From assembly GCF_011074885.1 (NCBI RefSeq), contig NC_054688.1:124001-188000 (forward strand): a stretch of DNA of 64,000 nt. The letters are read 5' to 3'. Positions within the stretch are counted from its first letter, which is position 1, and every line of letters begins with the position of its first letter. Below are positions 48,841 to 58,146 of the stretch, in pieces. The position numbers and the translations under genes were made by a program. The DNA comes from Brettanomyces bruxellensis (lineage: Eukaryota; Ascomycota; Pichiomycetes; Pichiales; Pichiaceae). Under the pieces are notes generated by a model. That model was not told where the DNA came from and made no database searches. It saw only the letters and a list, made by a program, of their open reading frames with translations.

Positions 48841-49293
48841 TGATCAAAGTTTATTCTTTGTGGTAAAGTAATGAGGTACAGATTTAAGATATCAAGCCTC
48901 GTGATCCTCATGTACGGGGAAGACATCACCATACACCACTTCAGTTTCCACGCTTTCAATAAGTGTAAACTTCCGATCTTAAGATTTGAAATTTTCAATG
49001 ATGTATGTTAATCCATTTTTCTGAAGTCAGGCCACTTTGGAGCCTAATTGAATTCATGTGCAATCGGCGCTTATCAGCAGACTGGCGCGGCGAATTAACA
49101 AAAAAAAAATAAAATAAAGGCACCAACTGTTTGATCGAACTTCCGAAACAGGCAACCTCGGCAAACTCGTCTCGGTCAGTATACGAGATAAAGATAACAC
49201 GTAAATGAGCAAATTATGGATGCTACAGCCAATGAGGACACACAAAACAGTAATCAAGTATAATTTCTGCATTATATTATCAAAAGTCCTTAC
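48841..49293. other. Regulator-gene promoter region
   Basis: 450 bp upstream of the regulator ATG and downstream of the PYD2-like stop. It contains TACGGGGAAG (48914), AATCGGCGC (49061), TTCCGAAA (49141) and the CGG-N11-CGG direct arrangement at 49159-49175. No gene present. Confidence 0.4.
49158..49166 (+). promoter_or_regulatory. TCGGCAAAC half-site upstream of the regulator gene
   Basis: The exact 9-mer TCGGCAAAC of the PYD3 palindrome's left arm, here followed by TCGTCTCGG (a second CGG 11 bp on). About 320 bp upstream of the regulator ATG. It suggests autoregulation, but a single 9-mer is limited evidence. Confidence 0.4.
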
Positions 49294-50844
49294 TTAGTTT
49301 ACATATTTGGGAGGCTCTACATGCATCGTACTCTTCATCATACTTTTCCCCCTCTTAATGTACTGGCCAATTGGTGTTTCAGGGTGCATGAAACCACCAT
49401 GGTCTCTATTCCAGAGAAGATTACCTCTCAAAATTGTATATCTAGGCCAGTTTGTGAATTTCATTCCCTCAAATGGCGTGTAGTCAATGTCATGATGAAG
49501 ATCCTTATTAGTCAAGTTGAATGGTTTCATTTCGTCCTTCGGATACCAAACAACAAGATCTGCATCTTTGCCAACATCGATAGACCCTTTATCCTTCATT
49601 CCGTAGAGTTTGGCAGGGTTGGAACATGCGATTTCAACAAATCTCTGTGTACTAATACGGCCAGTTTCCACACCGTAGCAATAAAGAAGTGGCATTCGTG
49701 TTTCAACACCTGGCAGACCGTTTGGAACAATTGCAAAATCCATGTGTCCATCCTTGGATAGACCCTTCTTTTTTCCTCGTTCACTGTCATCATACTGGCA
49801 GGGAGAATGGTCACTTGAGTAAATGGTAACAGTTCCGTTTTCAACAGCATTCCACACACCTTCAAGTTGGTCTGCAGAGTCTCTAACTGGGGGTGAGCAG
49901 ATATACTTTGCTCCTTGGAAGCTATCATTGGTATCAACGCGGATCCCAGTCTCGTCTAACACCCGTCCACCTTTTCCCTCGTAGGGTTTTAGATAGTCAC
50001 TGGTAAGAAACATGTACTGGGGACAGGTCTCCGAGTATATTGGGTAGTTCTTTGTTTGTGCAACGCGAACATGCTCCATGGATTCTTTGGTCGACATGTG
50101 CACAATTAAGAGTCCCTGATCGGCCAACTTGGCAAGACTTATAGCCCGATAAGAGGCTTCATCCTCACACAATGATGGTCTTGAAGCACTGTGATAAAAC
50201 GGTTCTGTCAAACCAATCTTCTCAAATTTCTCGATCAAGAAGTCGATGACATCGTCATTTTCTGCGTGGATCATTGTTGTTATGCCCAATTTTCGAGACG
50301 CGATCAACACCCGAAGAATCTGTTTGTCACTGACACTCCAAATCTTATATGTCATGTACACCTTCACCGAAGTGATTCCATACTTTTTGACAAGCACTGG
50401 GAGCTCACTCTCGACAAATTTCGGTGTTGGATCAGTCACTATCATGTGCATTCCGTAATCGCAGTACGTTTTGTTCTTGGCAAGTGACATATAGTGGTCT
50501 AGATCAGGAAACACGGACTTCACACCTTTATCCTGGGTTGCAAACACGAGCATTGACGTGGTTCCACCACATAGTGATGAGCGGGAAGCTGACTCAAATG
50601 TGTCTGTTGAACATGGTTGGCAAACATGAACATGCGGATCGATTCCACCAGGTGTTATAATTCCTCCTTTGGCATCGATCATTTTTTCACCTTCAAGTGG
50701 CTGCGAAGAAATGCATTGTATTTTTTCATTCTTGATACCGATATAGGCTGGGGGTCTAATTTTTGAGCCTGCATTCACTATGGAGCCGTTGTAGACAACC
50801 ATATCGAATGCTTTAGCGAGAGATTTGAATAGTGTTGGACGCAT
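49294..50844 (-). CDS. PYD2: Dihydropyrimidinase (PYD2-like)
   Basis: Zinc amidohydrolase that opens the ring of dihydrouracil/dihydrothymine (or hydantoins) to N-carbamoyl-beta-alanine-type products, the substrate of the PYD3-like enzyme. I choose the ATG at 50844 (516 residues, MRPTLFKSLAKAFDMVVYNG), where homology starts; the frame runs 68 codons further upstream to 51048 with no family similarity. Metal ligands: GGIDPHVH (H71, H73), the carbamylated Lys in SVKVYMTY (K161), MIHAEN (H193), IVHMST (H249) and SSDHSPC (D345). SETCPQYMFL and the C-terminal WPRYTILRGNLLW block fit dihydropyrimidinase. Allantoinase is less likely, because the N-terminal HxH block and the substrate-loop Tyr context follow the dihydropyrimidinase pattern. 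Confidence 0.92.
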   Translation of the reverse strand: MRPTLFKSLAKAFDMVVYNGSIVNAGSKIRPPAYIGIKNEKIQCISSQPLEGEKMIDAKGGIITPGGIDPHVHVCQPCSTDTFESASRSSLCGGTTSMLVFATQDKGVKSVFPDLDHYMSLAKNKTYCDYGMHMIVTDPTPKFVESELPVLVKKYGITSVKVYMTYKIWSVSDKQILRVLIASRKLGITTMIHAENDDVIDFLIEKFEKIGLTEPFYHSASRPSLCEDEASYRAISLAKLADQGLLIVHMSTKESMEHVRVAQTKNYPIYSETCPQYMFLTSDYLKPYEGKGGRVLDETGIRVDTNDSFQGAKYICSPPVRDSADQLEGVWNAVENGTVTIYSSDHSPCQYDDSERGKKKGLSKDGHMDFAIVPNGLPGVETRMPLLYCYGVETGRISTQRFVEIACSNPAKLYGMKDKGSIDVGKDADLVVWYPKDEMKPFNLTNKDLHHDIDYTPFEGMKFTNWPRYTILRGNLLWNRDHGGFMHPETPIGQYIKRGKSMMKSTMHVEPPKYVN

Positions 50845-50976
50845 TGTGTATACTATCGAAAGTAATGAATTTTCTACTTCTTTAAGATCTAAATTTGTAT
50901 TATTTTGATTTTGAAGTTTTTGGAGATGGAGAAACACCGATATGTGCATATATATATGATCAGACAGTTCCATACT

Positions 50977-51023
50977 CGGGGTCCCGTAATATATGCCGGT
51001 AATTGTAAGAAATATGACGGCAT
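50977..51023. promoter_or_regulatory. CGG/CCG element group upstream of PYD2-like gene
   Basis: Two symmetric elements lie 130-180 bp before the chosen ATG: CGGGGTCCCG (50977-50986; arms CGGG/CCCG) and ATGCCG-N19-CGGCAT (50993-50998 and 51018-51023). More CGG/CCG triplets follow to 51075 (GGTAGCCGAAA, AATCGGGAAA, TTTCGCCGAT). They fit a Zn2Cys6-controlled promoter but are also inside the upstream open part of the frame if a longer start were used. Confidence 0.45.
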
Positions 51024-51048
51024 GAAACGGTAGCCGAAATAATGACAA

Positions 51049-52276
51049 TTTCCAAATCGGGAAACCCTTTCGCCGATCATAAAATATTTTTTACCTTGAT
51101 TTCAATGCTGCGAACTGTATTAGAAACATGAGGAGAGGGAGGAGAGATAGGAGTGCAAATAATATTAGTAATATAATCAAAAATTAATGGGGAACAAGTG
51201 AGGAGAAAAGTTGTGTATTTGTGAATAAAGAATTGTAACAAACAGGGGAAGGAGGAAGGAAATGTAGAGTTAGGATGCAGAAAAAAAATATGAAGTGTAG
51301 AAAGCAAGGAAGATAATTCAGAATAAAGTGGTAAGAAAGTATAGAGTAGTATAATAATGCAAGTGACGACAAATGACAGTCAGGAAATATGGTGAGAGAA
51401 TGGAGTAGAGACAAATGTGTGAAAATATAAAGTAGGTAAAGAATGGTGAAGTATAGAGCGTGCAGGGATGAATATTAACTTAAAGCAAATTGAAAATAGT
51501 GAGGTAAGAGGAAGGAGTAGTTGGATATTGCTCAAGGGTACAGAGAAATAGAGTGAGAAGAAGAATAGCAAGAAAGTGGAGAAAAGAAGAGAGGTAAGGA
51601 AAGATAAAATCAGGAAGTATAAGAAAAAGAAGGATTACGAATGGAGGTAAATAGATAATGATAGTGAGAAGTAGCGAGGTAGGAAAGAATATAATAATGA
51701 GAGTGTTAGGTTACCAAAGAATAGATAAATAAGGAATGAAGTAAGAGATAAGGAACTAGCATACAGTAGAAAGAGTCAATAAATAGAGATAAATGAGACA
51801 AAGTATCTCAAATAGAAAANAGAAATATCACAGAAGGAAGTAAATAGATAATGATAGTGTGAAGTAAAGAGAAAGGGAAGAAAGTAAGAGTAACAGTGGA
51901 AAATATTAAAAGAAGAATTACAGAGGAAGTAAATGGATAATGGTAATGAGGTAGAAAAAGGACAACGTAAGAATAAACTTAAAGAAGGATTACAGAGGAA
52001 GTAAATGGATAATGGTAGTGAGGTCGAGAAATGGAGCAACAAAGTAAAAGGATGTTGGTAAAAGGAAGTGGGTAAAGGAATGTAGGTCAAAGAATGTAGA
52101 TAAAATGATGTAGATAAAATGATGTAGGTAAAATGACGTTGGAAAAAGGATGGAGGTAAAAGAAAGTGAGTAAGAGCATGATGGCAAAGAGAAACATACA
52201 GCAAATATGCTCAGAGACAGAACTGAGAACGGAATACAATAAATTAAAGCTATAAGCCAATAAATAGAAACCTGAC
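51049..52276. repeat. Purine-rich degenerate repeat spacer
   Basis: About 1.2 kb, A+G-rich and C-poor on the plus strand, downstream of the minus-strand SCAP-like gene. A long unit with GGAAGTAAATRGATAATGRT, then AGTGAG, recurs near 51646, 51837, 51933 and 52001. From about 52050 to 52180 a 14-bp unit (GATGTAGATAAAAT and variants) is repeated. No gene is supported. Confidence 0.7.
51820..51820. other. Single undetermined base (N)
   Basis: One N inside the purine-rich repeat spacer, marking an unresolved base and possibly an assembly join or collapsed repeat. Confidence 0.95.
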
Positions 52277-55200
52277 TCACTGCTCGGTGTCGCTGCTGGC
52301 GGCAGAAGACGGCATGGAGTCGTTGAAATTGGTGGAGTGGGTCAACCTGTATCTGCGGAGACGCATTCTGCGGCGTCTGTTGATGAAGGATAAGGAGTTG
52401 GAGGTGACACCACCAAGGCAGGAGTCGCGGTCATCGTTATTCTCCTCGATGAGGTTGTCGTTGCCGAGGTAAAGCACCTTTAGAACGTTTCCAAAGGCAG
52501 CCACGATGGATTTGTGGCCGAACTTGGCGAGTGGGCCGACTGATTTGGCCGCGAGCCCCGGCTGGGCCCCCTCTGGGATGTCGTAGAAGCTCACGGCGCC
52601 GTCTGCCGACATGGTGAAGCCCTCCCAGCGGTGTGAAGTTGCCTGGTGGCCCCCAGTGGCAGCTGTAGGGTGTCCACCAGGCAGTAAGTGCCAGAACGGG
52701 TCGTCCAGCGCAGTGGAGCTCCTGCCAGCCGGCCGGCTCCTGCGTCTGATCCCCAGGATGCTGTCCAGGTCCGTCGGGAGCCAGCCCGCGACGTGACGGA
52801 GCCAGTGCTGGTGCTCGGAGACAGATGCAAAGCCAAGGCACCTGGTCTCGCGCGGGTCCCGGTCAACACGCAGGCAGATGCTGTTCTTGGCCCTGTTGTC
52901 GATCGTGAAAGTGTGCACGATCAACGTGCCGGTCTCCAACTCGGTGTAGGCAAGCGTGAAGGAGCGGACTGAGGCACAACCACAGAACCGGCAGTGCGAA
53001 GGCTCCGGGTGGAAAACTCGGAAGGAATCCGGCCTGAACTGACCAATGGGGCCCTCCCGGAGCACTGTTCCGGACTGCACATCGATGAGTTGGGCCTGGA
53101 GATGGCAGGCACGGACCACCATGCCGACAAATGGCACGGGGGCGAGCACAACTGATGCCTGGAGGTGCGAGGTGTGGTCGCTGAGGTGCGAGGGTGGGCT
53201 GTTGTCCCCGCTGTTGTACCCGCGGTGCACGTTCACCACGTGGGCCCGCCACCGCGTCCCGGTAGCCACCAGCACGAGCAACGACCCGTCCGACAGCGCG
53301 AACACCAGGCGGTCGCTCATCCGGGGCGTACAGAGTGCTGTGCAGCACATTATCCGGGCCCCTGGGGCCAGCCGGGCGGCAGATTCTGGCCCCAGGCCGT
53401 CCATCACGGCCTGCTTCTCGGTATTTCCCGTAACGCAGTCAACAGTGAGCAGAATACCCGTGGAGAGGACAATCACGAAGTCCCGGTGCGAGTTCCGACT
53501 GAGCAGCCGGAGGTTTGTGCTGGAGTCGAACCGGGAGTCCGGAGAAAGGGGGCGGTTGCTTGGAGGGTGAAGAAATGTGTTAATGTGGGGGGAAGTAGTG
53601 GATTGGTTTGTTTGGGAGGTGGGTGAAGAATTACTTGGAGTAGCTGAACTTGTTTCAGTAGCTCCCCCTCTTTCACCACTTAAACTTGTTTGAGTATCTC
53701 TACTTCCTTCAGCATCTCCTCTTCTTTCAATTCTTCCCATCCGCCTCCTCCCACCACGTGACCTGGCTCCTGGAACGTGTCTCGTGCGAAAAAACGCCTC
53801 TAACGGCATCTCACCCTCAAGACCCTGACTGTGAATCGTCCATATCCACGCCATTGCAAGCCTCGACCAGCATTTGACCATGCCACCTCGGCAGAAAACT
53901 GCAATTAGCGATCCGGACGGTGACATCACCACTTTTTTAACCGGCAGCAGCTTCACAGACATCGGGAGCTGCGTGGGAACAGGAATCGGCCGAACGAGTG
54001 GTGACCAGACGAGAATCTTGTTGTCCAAGCCCACAGAAGTCACAAACGGGCAGCTGGACGTTGCAACAGCCGCCACATCGAGAAAGTGGCCTCTTGAAAG
54101 CTCCTTGCACTTGAAAGATCGTGCTTTATCACCAATACTGCTTCCAGAATGCTGGAATTCCCGCTGCCTCCTTTTCTTCAAGCCCGTGCTTTCGTAAGCT
54201 GCAGACCCAGAGCTCTTTGCAGTTGGTTGTGTAGCTAAGCTTCCAATAACATCACCAGTCACGTGTGCTCTTGGTGTCTTTGCAGCTTCTCCTTTTCCTC
54301 TTTCCTTTCTTTCTTTTCCCTCCTCCTTCTCCTCCATTCCAGTATCGCTCATCTGCTGCATGTCTAATACTGCCGGCTCGCTCGATAAGGCAATCTTCAA
54401 CCCAACGTAAGCCGTGCAGGCCACAAAGATGACAAATGCCCCGTATTCAACAAAATACGACACGTTGAACCGGAAAACCGTCGGCAGAAGACCGGAATTC
54501 GCGACACTAGATGCCCAGGAACCAGTGCCAAGCCTGAGCAACCCGGATTCCGGTGCCAAAGCGACGGAAACTGTCCCGGTGGGCTTACCTGAGACCTGCG
54601 AAACCATGTTGGCGAAAAAACGACCGTTGCCAAGAGCCTGTCCGAGCACTGCCGCTGGAATCTGCCCGGAAGCCGCTGGATTTCCGGTCCTGGTCCATGT
54701 TCCCATCCACAAAAAGCATGCCAGAACTCCAAAAGCAGTCCACAGCCGCTGGAACGTGCCCAAATGCCGCCGGCACACATCGGGACTGTTTACGCTCTTT
54801 TGCAACACATCCTGGAGCTCCAGTTTGCGAACATCGATCGTTAGGCATGTCGCAAAGTAAGTCACGTGCAGAAAGAAGTCAAACAAGCAGCTCGCAAGTG
54901 TGAAAATAGCCACCTGCCTGCCCAGATTCGAGCCTGTAAGCTTTATTTCCACCAAGGATACAAGACAAACTTCAATTACAAGCATTGCACTTGCCGGAAC
55001 GCTCTCCAGCAACGCCTGGTGCACCCTCAGCGGGAAATTACACTCTTCCGGTGTGTCTCTAACTGCTCTCACAAGTCTGAACGTGTTGCTCAGACTCACA
55101 AGTACCGGCACACACAGAAAAACTGCCATTGGAAGCTGCAGAATGTCAAACTTCAGGCCGGAATGTATGCATGTCACCGTTCCGGCGGCAAATTCCGAAA

Positions 55201-56110
55201 GAATGAGCTCTACTACGTGTGCAACAACCAATCCGGGTCTTGATTTCAAGCTCCCGAGTCTTGAAAAGGCCACATAATAGTACACAGCTGTCACGAATGG
55301 CAGTATTGTGACAACTACTCTCTCAAAAAGAGTGCATCTTGAAAACTCAACGGCAAATGAGCTGTCTGTAGCCTCCCCAGCAACCACATTCGCACTCTCA
55401 AGCCTTGCTTGTACTATATTCTGCCCAATCCTGCTGCCTACAACATCATCATCCGACTTCCGGCTCCAAATTAAAATAAATGCAGCTTTTGCACTTCGTA
55501 CAAGCCCATCCGAGTACCTAACACCAGAATACAGCTTTCTGTTCACACCTTGCCGCTGAATGGTCCTGAAAGTGTTGTTATCAGCCTCAAGAGCACGTCT
55601 GCTCGAACCCCAAGGCTCGAGTGGTGACTCCACAAATATGGTAATTGGCTTTTCCTCATTTTTCAGCCGAAATGCCTCCACTCCCGCAAAGCTCACACTC
55701 TGGTCACGCTGAAATCCATACATCACCCTTTCCTGTACAGCCATAAGCTCTAACATGAACATCTTGCTCATAGCATTTGCGTTTGTCCCAGATTCAACCT
55801 CCAACCACCGACAGACCAAGTCCGCACCGCCACATTTTGGCTGCGCCACATTCATCAACTGGGTGTTTTTCAGCCACTGGGCACCACTATGGCCATTAAG
55901 CAGCATCAAACTGGGAGACATCCACAAAGAGTACATTGCCGGGTAACCAAACATGAAAATAAGCACTGCTGGACATAGTATGTGCCACGATGGATGCGAA
56001 AGAAGAGATTCTGTGAGGCGCAGCAGAAGTGTTCTTAGAGTATGCGCCACACTCACCTTCAGGTCTGACGCTGTGTATTGCATCTCCACCAAGCTGCCCT
56101 TAGAATGCAT
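52277..56110 (-). CDS. SCAP-like sterol sensor (sterol-sensing domain plus WD40)
   Basis: Resembles SREBP cleavage-activating protein, the ER sterol sensor that escorts SREBP to the Golgi. It has 1277 residues. The first membrane helix (HILCPAVLIFMFGYPAMYSL) precedes a large lumenal loop. A multi-helix block at about 265-440 has sterol-sensing-domain layout and ends in CLFDFFLHVTYFATCLTIDVRKLEL, close to the SCAP motif after the last SSD helix. Two more membrane segments flank a second lumenal loop. From about residue 690 the cytosolic half has WD-like blades (TSVGLDNKILVWSP, GMVKCWSRLAMAWIW, SADGAVSFYDI), interrupted by low-complexity inserts. Length and order match fungal SCAP. The SREBP partner is not in this window. 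Patched/NPC1-type SSD proteins are excluded by the WD half. GC-rich. Confidence 0.85.
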   Translation of the reverse strand: MHSKGSLVEMQYTASDLKVSVAHTLRTLLLRLTESLLSHPSWHILCPAVLIFMFGYPAMYSLWMSPSLMLLNGHSGAQWLKNTQLMNVAQPKCGGADLVCRWLEVESGTNANAMSKMFMLELMAVQERVMYGFQRDQSVSFAGVEAFRLKNEEKPITIFVESPLEPWGSSRRALEADNNTFRTIQRQGVNRKLYSGVRYSDGLVRSAKAAFILIWSRKSDDDVVGSRIGQNIVQARLESANVVAGEATDSSFAVEFSRCTLFERVVVTILPFVTAVYYYVAFSRLGSLKSRPGLVVAHVVELILSEFAAGTVTCIHSGLKFDILQLPMAVFLCVPVLVSLSNTFRLVRAVRDTPEECNFPLRVHQALLESVPASAMLVIEVCLVSLVEIKLTGSNLGRQVAIFTLASCLFDFFLHVTYFATCLTIDVRKLELQDVLQKSVNSPDVCRRHLGTFQRLWTAFGVLACFLWMGTWTRTGNPAASGQIPAAVLGQALGNGRFFANMVSQVSGKPTGTVSVALAPESGLLRLGTGSWASSVANSGLLPTVFRFNVSYFVEYGAFVIFVACTAYVGLKIALSSEPAVLDMQQMSDTGMEEKEEGKERKERGKGEAAKTPRAHVTGDVIGSLATQPTAKSSGSAAYESTGLKKRRQREFQHSGSSIGDKARSFKCKELSRGHFLDVAAVATSSCPFVTSVGLDNKILVWSPLVRPIPVPTQLPMSVKLLPVKKVVMSPSGSLIAVFCRGGMVKCWSRLAMAWIWTIHSQGLEGEMPLEAFFRTRHVPGARSRGGRRRMGRIERRGDAEGSRDTQTSLSGERGGATETSSATPSNSSPTSQTNQSTTSPHINTFLHPPSNRPLSPDSRFDSSTNLRLLSRNSHRDFVIVLSTGILLTVDCVTGNTEKQAVMDGLGPESAARLAPGARIMCCTALCTPRMSDRLVFALSDGSLLVLVATGTRWRAHVVNVHRGYNSGDNSPPSHLSDHTSHLQASVVLAPVPFVGMVVRACHLQAQLIDVQSGTVLREGPIGQFRPDSFRVFHPEPSHCRFCGCASVRSFTLAYTELETGTLIVHTFTIDNRAKNSICLRVDRDPRETRCLGFASVSEHQHWLRHVAGWLPTDLDSILGIRRRSRPAGRSSTALDDPFWHLLPGGHPTAATGGHQATSHRWEGFTMSADGAVSFYDIPEGAQPGLAAKSVGPLAKFGHKSIVAAFGNVLKVLYLGNDNLIEENNDDRDSCLGGVTSNSLSFINRRRRMRLRRYRLTHSTNFNDSMPSSAASSDTEQ

Positions 56111-58146
56111 TCGTTTATAAGTTGCAGATGGGAGAAAGATGTTGGTTTTGTTCTAGTTGATATTTTGAAAATATTTGTGCCTGGTGTAAATTTAAGTGGC
56201 ACACAATCTAAGAATATCTTTGGGCGTTTAATATGATATTCTTGAATCTTGATCTCCACCAATCTTTAATCTTTGAAGCAATCCATAAACTCCACCATTC
56301 AACCCTATTGCACTTTTGAAATGAAAAAGTCGTAAATATATCAATAAATTATCTTATGGATTTGTCTTTAAGATATAGATAGATCTTAAACTCTAATTCC
56401 GGCGACCCCTCACTCTATTTTTACTTTTAGCTTTTTCTTGAATTTTCTCACCAACATTTTTTTTTACTCCGATACATTCGCACATTGTGCGACACCCCGA
56501 ATTTGTGGATACCCCACTTGAAAAACGGTTTTGTACGTAAGCAGGTTAGTTTATCTCTATTTCCAGCCTATGAGCATTTGAGAATCAACGCTTTTAAAGA
56601 ATAGGTTTAATTCTGCATTCTTCTTGTACCATCGGAGTGCGTGAAATATTGCAGTATTTGTTTACTCCACCAAACTCCGATTAAATCTGGAAGTACCGAT
56701 AAGTGCACGAAGCATTGTTAAATCAAGCTATACTTAACAAATTACTATTCATGAAAATATGTAGTGGTCACGTAAAGAGAAGATAAGTGAATTGCCTGTA
56801 GAGTTGTTGTTCGAAGTGTAGATTGCTTGTAAAAGGTTGCTGACAATGCATTTTGCTTTCTTTCTTATTGCATTGTGTGCTTTAACTTTTTACCCTTTTC
56901 ATATTGTAGTATTTGATAGATAGCACTCAAGTATGTGAATACAGTTCTTGTTGGGAAAAAATAGAATTTCGGATGACGATATTTCCTTTAGGATGGAAAT
57001 TACTAAAATACCACATTACGACATTTTTTGCAGAAATGGTTGTTTCCTTGAAAATGACAAAGAGGTTGTTGAATTTGCCATATGGTAATCTGGAAACAGC
57101 ACTCTTGAATTTGTCAAAACAATGTAGCTCTCGAACAATGGAGTTCAAGTAAGTGAAGATGGTATTGTTATATCATCTGATCAATACGAGAACCACATCT
57201 ATATAAAGTGAAGATATTCCCTTTTGTCTATCATTATACATACTATCTATTACATACTAGAAAAAACATCGAAACAATATATAAATCTGGTAACACTAAC
57301 TTTAACAGAATTGTATGTTTAGTTAAAATTATTGGCTAGTTAATTAGCCAGCATACTGGCAACATAATACATTGATTATACTGATAGCAGTACAAATAAT
57401 GTCTACAGTTATCATATTTAATTGGCTTCAAATGACACCCATTATTTTATAATTTATAAGTTGTCGTTACCTGGTATATCGAGTGTTCTTAAGGTTAAAG
57501 AAAAGATAGGATACAACGTAAAGAGGTGAAGAAGAAGGTATAAAAGATGCAAATAAGAAGTGTACATGCTTAAATACATAGTCCTTTGAGCAACGCTTTC
57601 GAAGTCACAAAATAAGGCAGGGTAATTTTATATAGACGCGACTATCTATCACACTCATGCTCATTTGTAATTGTGTAATATGTTTAGAACGTACTCAGGA
57701 TAATACCTAGGATCATTATGTTAGTAAATAAAGCATATGTGACATTTTGGTAGCCGTGATGAATTCGTGGATGCCTTTCAAGCATTGCAACTACTCACAA
57801 AGCACCAAGAGGCTACATAATTCAAGAGTGAATACCTCACCTTAACTTACGCTGATCCATATCACTTTATAACGGTAGCGATACTGTAGCTTAATTTAAT
57901 GCACTGAACAGTATATTTGGCGGAATAGCATATGCAGAAAAATATTTAACTAAATATAGTTCACACTAGGCCAGTCAAATAAGACAGATGAAGCATCTTC
58001 TTAAGTAAGCTAGGTGAATTGTGCTAACAATTCATTAACAATTTCATTAACAAGTTTATCACCGAACCCTAAACAATCACCATACCCTACACGGAATCGT
58101 AATTCTTGCCTTCATTAAACCTCTATAAGTAATATACACCGCCGGA
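56111..58146. other. AT-rich intergenic region
   Basis: About 2 kb with no supported gene. The longest frames (about 75 codons, around 56913-57152) have no recognisable features. A 130-bp stretch bounded by TGTTA and TAACA (57166-57295), with TATAAAG and TTCCCTTTTG inside, has a vague LTR look but no target duplication. Confidence 0.5.

Noticed and set aside
50845..51048. 68-codon upstream extension of the PYD2-like frame
   Set aside because: The added residues match nothing in the family, overlap the CGG-rich promoter elements, and the downstream ATG fits the known start.
56913..57152. 79-codon frame in the AT-rich spacer
   Set aside because: A frame of similar size lies on the opposite strand in the same place and neither has motifs; likely chance.
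57166..57295. Possible solo LTR bounded by TGTTA/TAACA
   Set aside because: Only 130 bp, flanking 5-mers (GGTAT and CTAAC) do not match, and no second copy in the window.
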